Counted from the stretch's first letter, positions 9,600-17,875 are shown. The stretch: 18,756 nt of DNA from Alistipes sp. CAG:268 (GCA_000434235.1 FR892017.1:11684-30439), one strand, 5' to 3'. Program-made: numbers and translations. Notes: generated from the sequence alone by a model not told the origin.

Positions 9600-9711
9600 C
9601 AACCAATTAATTTAACCGATGCTCCGGCGTACGGGGCCGGAAACTGCCGCGGCGTCTGCTGCGCCGGCGTGCGGCCGGCATTCGGACCCGGAGTCTCCAA
9701 CCTGCAAAGAC

Positions 9712-10653
9712 ATGAATTTCACTCGCTCCGTCGTGCTGGCGCTCAAGGGTTGCGCCATGGGCATGGCCGATGTCGTACCGGGCGTTTCGGGCGGTACGAT
9801 CGCTTTCATCTCCGGAATCTACGAAGAGTTGATCGACTCGATCCGCAGCGTCGATGCCACGGCTCTGCGGCTGCTCGTGCGCTTGCGTCTCGGCGAGCTG
9901 TGGCGCCACATCAACGGCAGTTTCCTGCTGCCCGTGCTGTTGGGCATCGCCGTCGCGATCTTCTCGCTTGCCCGGCTGATGACCTATCTGCTGCAGCACC
10001 ACCCGATCGAGATCTGGTCGTTCTTCTTCGGCCTGATCATCGCCTCGGCGCTGCTCGTTGCCCGGCAGGTCGGTCGCTGGGACTGGCGTTCGGTGCTGTC
10101 GTTCGCCGTCGGCGCCGCCGCCGCATGGTGGATCACCGTCGCCACGCCGACCGAGACACCCAACGACTGGTGGTTTGTCATGCTGTCGGGAGCCATTGCC
10201 ATCTGTGCCATGATCCTGCCCGGCATTTCGGGGGCCTTCATCCTGCTGCTGCTCGGCAAGTACCAGTACATCATGCAGGCGGTCGGCGACCTGAACATCC
10301 CGGTGATCGTCATCTTCGTCGTGGGAGCCGCGGCGGGTATCATCTCCTTTTCGCACCTGCTGTCGTGGCTGCTCAAGCGGTGGCACGACGTCACGGTGGC
10401 CGTGCTGATGGGGTTCATGGTCGGATCGCTCAACAAGGTGTGGCCGTGGAAGGAGGTCGTCGAAACCTACACCGACAGCCACGGGGCCCTGCAGCCGCTT
10501 GTCGAGCGGAACATCGCTCCCGGGCATTTCGAGATGCTCTACGACCGGCCGTCGATGCTTGTCGAGTCGGTTGTGCTCTGCATCGTCGGGTTTCTGGTGA
10601 TCTACGGCATCGAGCTGCTGGCGCGGATCATGAGCGCCCGGAAGGAGAAATAG
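9712..10653 (+). CDS. DUF368 membrane protein, PopT-type undecaprenyl-phosphate translocase
   Basis: A 313-residue polytopic inner-membrane protein with about eight hydrophobic segments. The family hallmark GMADVVPGVSGGTIAFISGI spans about residues 17-36, and a second, related half-motif, ILPGISGAFILLLLGKY, has PGISG at 170-174. The protein is therefore an inverted or tandem repeat of two re-entrant Pro-Gly loops. DUF368 proteins (PopT) have been reported to return undecaprenyl phosphate from the outer to the inner leaflet for cell-wall and polysaccharide synthesis, alongside DedA-type UptA; that is family knowledge. The in-frame ATG at 9619 would add 31 residues unlike any DUF368 N-terminus, so 9712 is chosen. 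aroE starts 2 nt after its stop. Confidence 0.94.
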   Translation: MNFTRSVVLALKGCAMGMADVVPGVSGGTIAFISGIYEELIDSIRSVDATALRLLVRLRLGELWRHINGSFLLPVLLGIAVAIFSLARLMTYLLQHHPIEIWSFFFGLIIASALLVARQVGRWDWRSVLSFAVGAAAAWWITVATPTETPNDWWFVMLSGAIAICAMILPGISGAFILLLLGKYQYIMQAVGDLNIPVIVIFVVGAAAGIISFSHLLSWLLKRWHDVTVAVLMGFMVGSLNKVWPWKEVVETYTDSHGALQPLVERNIAPGHFEMLYDRPSMLVESVVLCIVGFLVIYGIELLARIMSARKEK

Positions 10654-10655
10654 CC

Positions 10656-11402
10656 ATGCGGAAGTTCGGCTTGATCGGGCGGCCGCTGGCCCATTCGGCC
10701 TCGGCACGCTACTTCGGCGAGAAGTTCGCGCGGGAGCATCTTCACGACTGCAGCTATGCGCTCTACGAGTTGGAGTCGATCGACCGGTTCCCGGCGCTGC
10801 TGGCCGCCGAACCCGACTTGTGCGGCGTGAATGTAACGATCCCCTACAAGCAGGCGGTGCTGCCCCTGCTGGAGCGGATCTCTCCCGAGGCCGCAGCCAT
10901 CGGGGCGGTCAATTGCATCCGCCGTGCGGCGGACGGCGGTCTGGAGGGGTTCAATACGGACATCATCGGGCTGCGGGCGTCGCTCGACCGGTTGCTGGGC
11001 GACCGGGACCCCGGGCAGGCGCTTGTTCTCGGGACCGGCGGAGCCGCACAGGCTGTGCAGTTTGCGCTTGCCGAGCGGAACATTCCCTATGCGCTGGTGT
11101 CGCGCGATCCGGCCCGGGGAAACTATACCTACGACAACCTGCCGTGCGAAGCGGTGGCCGAGAGCCGGCTGATCGTGAACGCTTCGCCCGTGGGGACCTA
11201 CCCTGCCGTAGACGAGGCGCCGCGGATTCCCTATGCTTACGTGACTCCGGAGCACTGTCTGCTCGATCTGGTCTACAACCCGCCGCTGACGCGCTTCCTC
11301 GATTTCGGCCGTCAGCGTGGGGCGCGGACGCTCAACGGCGAGGTGATGTTTCGCGAGCAGGCCGAAGCCTCGTGGCGGATCTGGAACGGGCTCGAGGGGT
11401 GA
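10656..11402 (+). CDS. aroE: Shikimate dehydrogenase
   Basis: A 248-residue cytosolic enzyme that reduces 3-dehydroshikimate to shikimate with NADPH, the fourth step of the shikimate pathway to aromatic amino acids and chorismate. Shikimate-binding Ser14 and Ser16 lie in GRPLAHSASARYF. Catalytic Lys65 is in NVTIPYK and Asp102 in GFNTDIIG, at the same positions as in well-studied AroE proteins. The dinucleotide-binding loop is GTGGAAQA (126-133). NASPVGTYP (175-183) and the C-terminal MFREQAEASW with its conserved Gln complete the site. The usual Pro after the second Ser is Ala here. The length is slightly below the E. coli enzyme (272), as is common in Bacteroidota. The ATG lies 2 nt after the DUF368 gene, so the two are co-transcribed. 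Confidence 0.96.
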   Translation: MRKFGLIGRPLAHSASARYFGEKFAREHLHDCSYALYELESIDRFPALLAAEPDLCGVNVTIPYKQAVLPLLERISPEAAAIGAVNCIRRAADGGLEGFNTDIIGLRASLDRLLGDRDPGQALVLGTGGAAQAVQFALAERNIPYALVSRDPARGNYTYDNLPCEAVAESRLIVNASPVGTYPAVDEAPRIPYAYVTPEHCLLDLVYNPPLTRFLDFGRQRGARTLNGEVMFREQAEASWRIWNGLEG

Positions 11403-11448
11403 TCCGGTAATTTGGGCTCATGCATGTTTTGATCAAGGCTGGAATACA

Positions 11449-12204
11449 ATGAGGTGGTTGATTCTTTCCGTCTGTGCCTTTTGGGCGGCTGGTACGGCGA
11501 CGGCTCAGCAGTTGCCGGCGACGGATGTGGAACCGCCCCGTTACGACGGGGCGGTAGTCAAGGTCTACATGACCCGTTTGGTGGCTAAGGTCCGGGATCT
11601 GGCCGTCGAGGAGCGGATCCCGGCCGACTCGCTTTCGGAGGAGGTAGTCCTGGCGCTGCGGCTGGATACGCTCGGGCAGGTCGTGGAGCGGCGGTTTCTG
11701 GACAATGCCTGCTCCGGAGCGGACCGCTGCGAGGTCGATCCGGCGACGCCCGCCACGCGGCGGGTTATTCTGAAGGCCTGTGATGAGATGGAGGGAACGT
11801 GGAGCCCTGCACGCCGCGGTGACGGCCGTGCGGTGAATTATACGCTTCGCATGAAACTGTGGCTTCCGCTCGGGAAGATCGAGCGGGCGGTGAATCCCGA
11901 TCCGCTGCTCTTCATGGGCGGGGATCCCTACTCGGCTTTCTACGAATGGGTGCGCAGCCGCGTGGGATTCAATTCGTTGCGCTTTCCCGGGGTCAATGGC
12001 AGGATGCGGATCCTCTTTTACATCGAGCCCGATGGGGATATCACGATCGGCCGTGTGCTGCAGTCGCCCGACAAGGACCTGGAGCGCAAGGTAATCCGGG
12101 TGATCCAGCGCAGTCGGGGCAAGTGGACGCCCCGCAAGGTGAACGGCGTGCCGCAGCGCACGTCCTATGAATTCCGCTGCAACTACATCGGAAACGCCTA
12201 CTGA
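11449..12204 (+). CDS. Exported protein with two tandem TonB-C-terminal-like domains
   Basis: A 251-residue protein with a signal peptide (MRWLILSVCAFWAAGTATA, probable cleavage before QQLP) and no further membrane segment. Two halves repeat one pattern: a strand pair (LALRLDTLGQVVERRFLDNA; ILFYIEPDGDITIGRVLQSP), a helix (TRRVILKACDEMEG; ERKVIRVIQRSRG), then W-(S/T)-P and a final beta strand (NYTLRMKLWLP; SYEFRCNYI). This is the layout of the TonB C-terminal domain, and the second copy (about 155-250) is the better match. Ordinary TonB has an N-terminal membrane anchor and a Pro-rich spacer, which are both absent, so it is unlikely to transmit proton-motive force. It may instead bind envelope proteins. 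The start is 46 nt after aroE. Cysteines in DNACSGADRC could form a disulfide. The specific role is unknown. Confidence 0.8.
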   Translation: MRWLILSVCAFWAAGTATAQQLPATDVEPPRYDGAVVKVYMTRLVAKVRDLAVEERIPADSLSEEVVLALRLDTLGQVVERRFLDNACSGADRCEVDPATPATRRVILKACDEMEGTWSPARRGDGRAVNYTLRMKLWLPLGKIERAVNPDPLLFMGGDPYSAFYEWVRSRVGFNSLRFPGVNGRMRILFYIEPDGDITIGRVLQSPDKDLERKVIRVIQRSRGKWTPRKVNGVPQRTSYEFRCNYIGNAY

Positions 12205-12267
12205 TCCCGCGGCAGTCCGGCTTCCGGGCCGGAGCGGCCCGGGGTGGAGATGTGTGGATCGATAGAG

Positions 12268-12301
12268 CAACGCCGTCGTACCGGAAGGTGCGGCGGCGCT
12301 T
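12268..12301 (+). terminator. Hairpin that may terminate the TonB-C-like gene
   Basis: CGCCGTCGTACC (12271-12282) pairs with GGTGCGGCGGCG (12287-12298) over 12 positions, with two G-U wobbles, closing a GGAA tetraloop of the GNRA type. The following T run is poor (CTTTCG). The wobbles make the hairpin stable only in + strand RNA, fitting the + strand gene upstream. Confidence 0.5.
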
Positions 12302-12306
12302 TCGTG

Positions 12307-12522
12307 TCAGCGGTGCTGCAGCAGCGTACGGGCCTTCTCGAGATCCTCTTCGCGGACGATGAGCCGTGCCGGCATCGTGCCGATGGGATAGATGGAAGAC
12401 ATGTATTCGTTGTGGATCGTGGACCAGATTCCGGCGCTGTCGAGCATCGATTTGCTGATTTCGGCCTCCGTGATCGTATTGTACTCCGCCAGTACGGCCA
12501 TCTTTTCGTCTTGCATAAGCAT
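12307..12522 (-). CDS. DUF2007-family small protein
   Basis: A 71-residue cytosolic protein, the only minus-strand gene here. The pattern VLAEYNTITEAEISKSMLDSAGIWSTIHNE, then PARLIVREEDLEKARTLLQ, matches the DUF2007 fold: strand, helix covering a protein pair, strand, and a closing helix with E-x-L-x-x-A. Family members are annotated as putative signal-transducing proteins, but no biochemical role is established. The frame is open to 12585. A promoter at 12543-12574 predicts a start of transcription near 12536, so translation must begin at the ATG at 12522 or the one at 12516. The gene is divergent from dnaE and convergent with the TonB-C-like gene. Confidence 0.75.
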   Translation of the reverse strand: MLMQDEKMAVLAEYNTITEAEISKSMLDSAGIWSTIHNEYMSSIYPIGTMPARLIVREEDLEKARTLLQHR

Positions 12523-12542
12523 TCGGGTTTTGGTTGGATATC

Positions 12543-12574
12543 TAAAGTTAAGCATTTTGTTGATAAAATGCAAG
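12543..12574 (-). promoter_or_regulatory. Promoter of the DUF2007 gene with a dyad in its spacer
   Basis: On the minus strand CTTG (12574-12571), a 20-nt spacer and TAACTTTA (12550-12543) match TTTG/TAnnTTTG at all but one position each. The spacer contains most of the perfect dyad GCATTTT-N6-AAAATGC (12552-12571), which could be an operator. Confidence 0.55.
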
Positions 12575-12606
12575 AGTCCTGCCACGAAAACTATCGAAAT
12601 AATGAG

Positions 12607-12614
12607 TATCTTTG
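12607..12614 (+). promoter_or_regulatory. dnaE: -7 promoter element of dnaE
   Basis: TATCTTTG matches TAnnTTTG exactly, predicting a transcript start near 12621. No TTTG is found at the -33 distance. The open frame of dnaE could be extended to a TTG at 12612, inside this element, so that start is not used. Confidence 0.55.
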
Positions 12615-12695
12615 TCCTTGCTTATCCGGTCCCGTCCCGGGCGGTCCCAAGGCGGCCGGATGGCGTTTGACGACGATAAAACAGCCAATACCAGC

Positions 12696-15600
12696 ATGTC
12701 CCAGTTCGTACACCTTCACGTACACTCGCAGTACTCGATCCTCGACGGTCAGGCCAGCATCCAGCGTCTGGTGGACAAGGCCATGGCCGACGGGCAGCCG
12801 GGCATCGCCATCACCGACCACGGCGACATGTTCGGAATCAAGGAGTTCTACAACTACGTCAAGAAGGTCAAGGGCAAGTACAAGGACAAGGCCGCCGAGT
12901 GCGAGAAGCGTCTTGCCGCCCTGCGCGACGGAACGGAACAGGCAGCCGATCCCGAGGCCGAGATCGCGGCCTGCGAGCGACAAATGGATGACCTGCGCCG
13001 CAAGATGGCCTTCAAGCCGATCATCGGCTGTGAGGTCTACGTGGCGCGCCGCCGCCTGCAGGACAAGGAGGGCAAGCCCGACCAGAGCGGCTACCACCTG
13101 ATCCTGCTGGCCAAGAACCTCAAGGGATACCACAACCTGATCAAGATCGTCTCGAAGGCGTGGACCGAGGGCTTCTACATGCGCCCGCGTACCGACCGCA
13201 CCGAGATTGAGAAATACCACGAGGGGCTGATCTGCTGTTCGGCCTGCCTGGCCGGCGAGGTGCCCCGCGCCATCACGGCCGACGACATGGAGCGGGCCGA
13301 AGAGTCGATCCGCTGGCACAAGGGGGTCTTCGGCGACGACTATTACCTCGAGCTCCAGCTGCACAAGGCGACCGTCGAGCGGGCCAACCACGAGGCCTAC
13401 CCCATGCAGCTCAAGGTGAACAAGCACCTGCGCGAGCTGGCGGCCAAATACGGTGTGCGCATGGTCTGCACCAACGACGTACACTTCGTGGACGAGGACA
13501 ACGCCGAGGCCCACGACCGGCTGATCTGCCTCTCGACGGGCAAGGACCTCGACGACCCGAAGCGCATGCTCTACTCCAAGCAGGAGTGGTTGAAGACGAC
13601 GGCCGAGATGGCCGCGATCTTCGGCGAGACGGATCCCGAGGCGATGCGGACGACGGTCGATATCTGCAACCAGGTCGAGTGCTACTCGATCGACCATGCG
13701 CCGATCATGCCGACGTTCGAGATCCCCGAGGAGTTCGGCACCGAGGCCGAATACCGCGCGCGGCTCACCGAGCAGGACCTCTACGACGAGTTCACGCGCG
13801 ACGAGAACGGCAACGTCGTCCTCTCCGAAGAGGAGGGGCGCAAGAAGATCGAGAAACTGGGCGGCTACGACAAGCTCTACCGCATCAAGCTCGAGGCCGA
13901 CTACCTGGCCAAGCTGACGATGGAGGGGGCGCACAGGCGCTACGGCGAACACCTTACCGAGGAGCAGCAGGAGCGCCTGCGCTTCGAGCTGCACATCATG
14001 AAGACGATGGGTTTCCCGGGTTACTTCCTTATAGTGCAGGACTTCATCCGCGCGGCCCGCGAGGAGCTCGACGTCTCGGTAGGCCCGGGCCGTGGCTCGG
14101 CGGCCGGTTCGGCCGTGGCCTACTGCCTCGGCATCACGCAGATCGACCCCATCGCCTACGACCTGCTGTTCGAGCGTTTCCTCAACCCCGACCGTATCTC
14201 GCTGCCCGATATCGACGTCGATTTCGACGACGACGGCCGCGGCCGCGTGCTCAACTGGGTCACGCAGAAGTACGGCAAGGAGAAGGTCGCCCACATCATC
14301 ACCTACGGTACGATGGCTACCAAACTGGCCATCAAGGACGTGGCGCGCGTCCAGAAACTCATGCTCTCGGAGTCGGACCGGCTGTGCAAGCTCGTTCCCG
14401 ACAAGACCCCTGAGGGCAAGGCCGTGAAGAACCTTTCGCAGGCCATCGAGCTGGTTCCCGAGCTGAAGGCCGCCGAGCAGTCGGACAACCCCGTGCTGCG
14501 CGACACGATCCGCTATGCCAAGATGCTCGAGGGCAATGTCCGCAATACGGGCGTGCACGCCTGCGGCACGATCATCTGCCGCGACGACATCACCGACTGG
14601 GTGCCCGTATCGACGGCCGACGACAAGGTGACGGGCGAGAAGATGCTCGTCACGCAGTACGAGGGTTCGGTGATCGAGGACACGGGGCTTATCAAGATGG
14701 ACTTCCTCGGTCTGAAAACCCTGTCGATCATCAAGGACGCCATCGAGAACATCCGCCAGACGAAGGGCATAGAGGTCGATATCGACGACTTCTCGATCAT
14801 CAACGACCCGGTGACCTACAAACTTTACAGCGAGGGACGTACCGTCGGCACGTTCCAGTTCGAGTCTGCCGGCATGCAGAAATACCTCCGCGAGCTGCAG
14901 CCCTCGACCTTCGAGGACCTGATTGCGATGAACGCCCTCTACCGGCCCGGCCCGATGGACTACATCCCCGACTTCATCGCCCGCAAGCACGGCCGCAGTC
15001 CGATCGTGTACGACATCCCGATCATGGAGAAGTACCTGAAGGACACCTACGGCGTGACGGTCTACCAGGAGCAGGTCATGCTCTTGTCGCGTCTGCTGGC
15101 CAACTTCACCCGAGGCGAGTCGGACACGCTGCGCAAGGCGATGGGAAAGAAGCTCAAGGACAAGCTCGACGCCCTCAAGCCGAAGTTCATCAGCGGCGGC
15201 CAGAAGAACGGCCACGACCCGAAGGTGCTCGAGAAGATCTGGGCCGACTGGGAGAAGTTCGCCTCCTATGCCTTCAACAAGTCGCACGCGACCTGCTACT
15301 CGTGGGTGGCCTACCAGACAGCCTACCTCAAGGCCAACTACCCGTCGGAGTACATGGCTGCGGTGCTGAGCCGAAACCTCTCGAACGTCGAGCAGCTGAC
15401 GATCTACATGAACGAGTGCAAGCGCATGGGCATCAGTGTGCTGGGCCCCGACGTAAACGAGTCGCGGCGCACCTTCTCGTCCAATGCGGCGGGCGACGTG
15501 CGCTTCGGGTTGGCGGCTGTCAAGGGCGTCGGCGAGGCGGCCGTGGACAGCATCATCGCCGAGCGCGAGGCCAACGGGCGCTTCAAGGACATCTACGACC

Positions 15601-16511
15601 TGGTCGAACGGGTCAATTTCTCGCTCGTGAACCGCAAGTGCCTTGAGAACCTGGCCTATGCCGGGGCCTTCGACTCGATCGTGGACTTCCCGCGCAGCAA
15701 GTTCTTCGCGGCCGATGCGCGCGACGCCAACAGCATGACCTTCATCGAGCAGCTGATGCGTTACGGGCAGCGCTACCAGACCGAGCAGAACAACGCCCAG
15801 CAGAGTCTCTTCGGCGGGGGCGGACACGTGGACATACAGCGCCCGGTGACCCCCGCCTCGGCCGACTGGAGCCAGCTCGAGAAGCTCACCAAGGAGCGCG
15901 AGATGGTCGGACTCTACCTCTCGTCGCACCCGCTCGACGACTACAAGATCATCATCGACCACATGTGCAAGACGCAGCTCTCGGAGTTGGAGAACCTCGA
16001 GCCGCTCCGCGGTCAGGAGATCGCCGTGGCGGGCATGGTGGTGAGCGTGCAGAACCTGATGACCAAGACCGGCAAGCCGTGGGGGCGCTTCAAGCTGGAG
16101 GATTACAACGGCGCACACGAGTTCGCGCTCTTTGGCAAGGATTATGAGAACTTCCGCAAGTACCTCTTCGCCGACTATTTCCTCTTTGTCCGCGGAAAGG
16201 TGCAGCCCAAACCCTACAACGACCAGGAGCTCGAGTTCAAGATCATCGCGATGACGCAGCTTGCGGAGATGCGCGACTCGATCAAGGAGATGTGCGTGCA
16301 GCTTCCGGTCGAGGAGGTGACCGAGTCGCTCATCCGCGACCTCACGGACCGCGTGCGCGAGTCGAAGGGCGACACGCTCCTGCGGCTGAACGTCTTCGAC
16401 CGCGAGGCGCACGTCTCGGTGAACCTCTTCTCGAAGAGCCACAAGGTGACCCTCTCGCAGGCTCTGGTGGACTACCTCGACGAGAACGAGATCAAGTATT
16501 CCATAGCATAA
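12696..16511 (+). CDS. dnaE: DNA polymerase III alpha subunit
   Basis: The catalytic subunit of the replicative DNA polymerase, 1271 residues from this start. The N-terminal PHP domain opens with FVHLHVHSQYSILDG and has ITDHGDMFG. It is interrupted at about residues 50-105 by a charged coiled-coil insertion, as in other Bacteroidota DnaE. The polymerase core has GPGRGSAAGSAVAYCLGI, catalytic Asp505 and Asp507 in PDIDVDF, and the third Asp669 in KMDFLGLKTL. Fingers and helix-hairpin-helix regions include PGPMDYIPDFIARKHG and KSHATCYSWVAYQTAYLKA. An OB fold starts near 1108 (EIAVAGMVVSVQNL). The C-terminus ends in DENEIKYSIA. Homologues begin with Met just before FVHLHVH, so ATG 12696 is preferred; ATG 12660, adding 12 residues, is possible. 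The gene is divergent from the DUF2007 gene, with trxA 39 nt downstream. Confidence 0.97.
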   Translation: MSQFVHLHVHSQYSILDGQASIQRLVDKAMADGQPGIAITDHGDMFGIKEFYNYVKKVKGKYKDKAAECEKRLAALRDGTEQAADPEAEIAACERQMDDLRRKMAFKPIIGCEVYVARRRLQDKEGKPDQSGYHLILLAKNLKGYHNLIKIVSKAWTEGFYMRPRTDRTEIEKYHEGLICCSACLAGEVPRAITADDMERAEESIRWHKGVFGDDYYLELQLHKATVERANHEAYPMQLKVNKHLRELAAKYGVRMVCTNDVHFVDEDNAEAHDRLICLSTGKDLDDPKRMLYSKQEWLKTTAEMAAIFGETDPEAMRTTVDICNQVECYSIDHAPIMPTFEIPEEFGTEAEYRARLTEQDLYDEFTRDENGNVVLSEEEGRKKIEKLGGYDKLYRIKLEADYLAKLTMEGAHRRYGEHLTEEQQERLRFELHIMKTMGFPGYFLIVQDFIRAAREELDVSVGPGRGSAAGSAVAYCLGITQIDPIAYDLLFERFLNPDRISLPDIDVDFDDDGRGRVLNWVTQKYGKEKVAHIITYGTMATKLAIKDVARVQKLMLSESDRLCKLVPDKTPEGKAVKNLSQAIELVPELKAAEQSDNPVLRDTIRYAKMLEGNVRNTGVHACGTIICRDDITDWVPVSTADDKVTGEKMLVTQYEGSVIEDTGLIKMDFLGLKTLSIIKDAIENIRQTKGIEVDIDDFSIINDPVTYKLYSEGRTVGTFQFESAGMQKYLRELQPSTFEDLIAMNALYRPGPMDYIPDFIARKHGRSPIVYDIPIMEKYLKDTYGVTVYQEQVMLLSRLLANFTRGESDTLRKAMGKKLKDKLDALKPKFISGGQKNGHDPKVLEKIWADWEKFASYAFNKSHATCYSWVAYQTAYLKANYPSEYMAAVLSRNLSNVEQLTIYMNECKRMGISVLGPDVNESRRTFSSNAAGDVRFGLAAVKGVGEAAVDSIIAEREANGRFKDIYDLVERVNFSLVNRKCLENLAYAGAFDSIVDFPRSKFFAADARDANSMTFIEQLMRYGQRYQTEQNNAQQSLFGGGGHVDIQRPVTPASADWSQLEKLTKEREMVGLYLSSHPLDDYKIIIDHMCKTQLSELENLEPLRGQEIAVAGMVVSVQNLMTKTGKPWGRFKLEDYNGAHEFALFGKDYENFRKYLFADYFLFVRGKVQPKPYNDQELEFKIIAMTQLAEMRDSIKEMCVQLPVEEVTESLIRDLTDRVRESKGDTLLRLNVFDREAHVSVNLFSKSHKVTLSQALVDYLDENEIKYSIA

Positions 16512-16550
16512 AAACGATACAGGTACTTTAACAAAAAAACACTTACAGTT

Positions 16551-16865
16551 ATGGCATTAGCAATCAGCAAGGAGAATTTCCAGGAGCTGCTCCAGTCGGG
16601 GCAGCCCGTCGTCATCGATTTCTGGGCCGAGTGGTGCGGCCCCTGCCGCATGATGTCGCCCATCGTGGACGAACTTGCCGCCGAGTTCGAGGGCAAGGTC
16701 GTGATCGGCAAGTGTGACGTCGAGCAGAACGATGACATCACGATGAAGTACGGCGTGCGCAACATCCCGACGATCATCTTCCTCAAGGGCGGTGAACTGG
16801 TGGACAAGCAGGTCGGCGCCTGCTCGAAGGACGCACTGAAGGCCAAGATCGAAAAACTGCTCTGA
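16551..16865 (+). CDS. trxA: Thioredoxin
   Basis: A 104-residue cytosolic thioredoxin with no signal peptide, which reduces protein disulfides using electrons from thioredoxin reductase. The active site is WCGPC (28-32), followed by the buried D23 in VIDFWAEW and cis-Pro73 in NIPTIIF. Length and motifs are those of a classic TrxA. Two extra cysteines, Cys55 and Cys91, are not part of the active site. The A-rich leader after dnaE (16512-16550) contains a weak TACTTTAA-like box, so it may have its own promoter or be read through from dnaE. Its TGA overlaps the ATG of the next gene by one base, which implies coupled translation. Confidence 0.97.
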   Translation: MALAISKENFQELLQSGQPVVIDFWAEWCGPCRMMSPIVDELAAEFEGKVVIGKCDVEQNDDITMKYGVRNIPTIIFLKGGELVDKQVGACSKDALKAKIEKLL

Positions 16866-17863
16866 TGCTACGCAGCGTCGATTTTTACGGACTGCGCGCC
16901 GTGGAGTTCTCGTTTGGGGACTACACGGCGCTCGTCGTTCCCGGGCAGGGTGCCAACCTCGTGCGGCTGGCCCACACGGGACTCGGGGCGGAGATCCTGC
17001 GGACCCCCGCGGCCGACGAGATCGAGACCTTCCTCCGGCGGCCGCAGGTCTTCGGCATGCCGCTGCTCTTCCCGCCCAACCGCATCGGCGACGGGCGTTA
17101 CCGCTTCGACGGCCGGGAATACCGCTTCCCGATCACCATCGAGCGCGAAAACAACTACCACCACGGCATCCTCAAGAGCCAGCCGTTCGTCGTGTCGAAG
17201 GCCTGGGAGCATGACGACGAGGTGCTTGTCGAGTGCCGCTACTACTCGAACGCCGGCAACGACGCCATCTTCCGCGACTTCCCCCACGAGTTCAAGTGCA
17301 AGGTGGTCTACCGACTCACGGCCGCCGGTATGGAGGTCGAGGTGATGTTCGCCAACCGCAGCCGGCTGCCGATGCCCGTCGGCGCCGGGTTCCATACGCC
17401 GATGCGCGTCCCCTTCGCCGGTGGTCAGGCGTCGGACTACGTGATGCGCGTGGCGGTCGGCGAGTTTATCGAAGTCAATGACCGCAAACTGCCCACCTGG
17501 CGCAAACTCCCTCTGCCCGAGCGCTTCGCCCCGTTGCGCGGCGAGGGATTGCAGGTGACCGGCTGCGAGCCGATCGAGGCGGCGTTCACCGTGCGCGAGA
17601 TCGACGTCGATGGCCGGCCCTTCCGCGGTGCACTGGTCGAGAACCGGCGCACGGGCGTGCGGACCTTCCTCGAGGCCGACGATGCCACGCGGAGCTGGAC
17701 GATCTGGAACAACGGCGGCGAGGTGCCCTACTGCTGTCCCGAGCCGCAGTCGTGGACGACGAATGCCCCGAACGCACCCGATCCCGAGGCCGAGGGCTTC
17801 CGGGCCATTGCTCCGGGCGACAAGTGGAGCATGCGTTTCCGGCTCTATGCCGACCGACGATAA
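16865..17863 (+). CDS. Aldose 1-epimerase family protein
   Basis: A 332-residue cytosolic protein of the galactose mutarotase-like beta-sandwich fold, which interconverts alpha and beta anomers of sugars. Features in order are PLLFPPNRIGDGRYRFDG (66-83), NNYHHG with the likely catalytic His100, VGAGFHTPM with His177, and CPEPQSWTTNAPN with the likely catalytic base Glu293. The order His, His, Glu is that of GalM. The middle motifs differ from E. coli GalM and are closer to the divergent YihR/LacX-like group, so galM is not assigned and the sugar is unknown. Its ATG overlaps the trxA stop by 1 nt (TGATG), and an EamA transporter gene follows 12 nt later. No signal peptide is seen. Confidence 0.9.
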   Translation: MLRSVDFYGLRAVEFSFGDYTALVVPGQGANLVRLAHTGLGAEILRTPAADEIETFLRRPQVFGMPLLFPPNRIGDGRYRFDGREYRFPITIERENNYHHGILKSQPFVVSKAWEHDDEVLVECRYYSNAGNDAIFRDFPHEFKCKVVYRLTAAGMEVEVMFANRSRLPMPVGAGFHTPMRVPFAGGQASDYVMRVAVGEFIEVNDRKLPTWRKLPLPERFAPLRGEGLQVTGCEPIEAAFTVREIDVDGRPFRGALVENRRTGVRTFLEADDATRSWTIWNNGGEVPYCCPEPQSWTTNAPNAPDPEAEGFRAIAPGDKWSMRFRLYADRR

Positions 17864-17875
17864 ACCGTTGCGGGT

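Larger units (their letters stand above)
9251..9711. other. Long non-coding gap between the PUR-alpha-like and DUF368 genes
   Basis: 461 bases without a credible gene. Short open frames here give Arg/Pro-rich products with no protein-like pattern. The left part (9251-9400) is GC-rich and ends in a candidate terminator. The middle contains small hairpins, for example GCCCG (9520-9524) with CGGGC (9530-9534). The right part turns AT-rich at 9558 and carries the DUF368 promoter. Bases 9606-9711 form a GC-rich leader. No tRNA or recognised riboswitch was seen. Confidence 0.7.

Noticed and set aside
9247..9615. 122-codon frame in the non-coding gap, overlapping the stop of the PUR-alpha-like gene as ATGA
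   Set aside because: The overlap looks like a coupled start, but the product is Arg/Pro/Ser-rich with no structure and crosses a candidate terminator and a promoter.
9336..10655. An upstream extension of the aroE frame running through the DUF368 gene (frame 9336-11402)
   Set aside because: The extension is in another phase of the DUF368 gene and is Arg/Ala-rich with no domain. AroE begins naturally at ATG 10656, 2 nt after the DUF368 stop.
12591..16442. A very long open frame (1283 codons) on the minus strand, antisense to dnaE
   Set aside because: It mirrors the codon phase of dnaE in GC-rich DNA, where stop codons are rare on the opposite strand. The product is a His/Val/Arg/Leu-rich sequence without any family motif.
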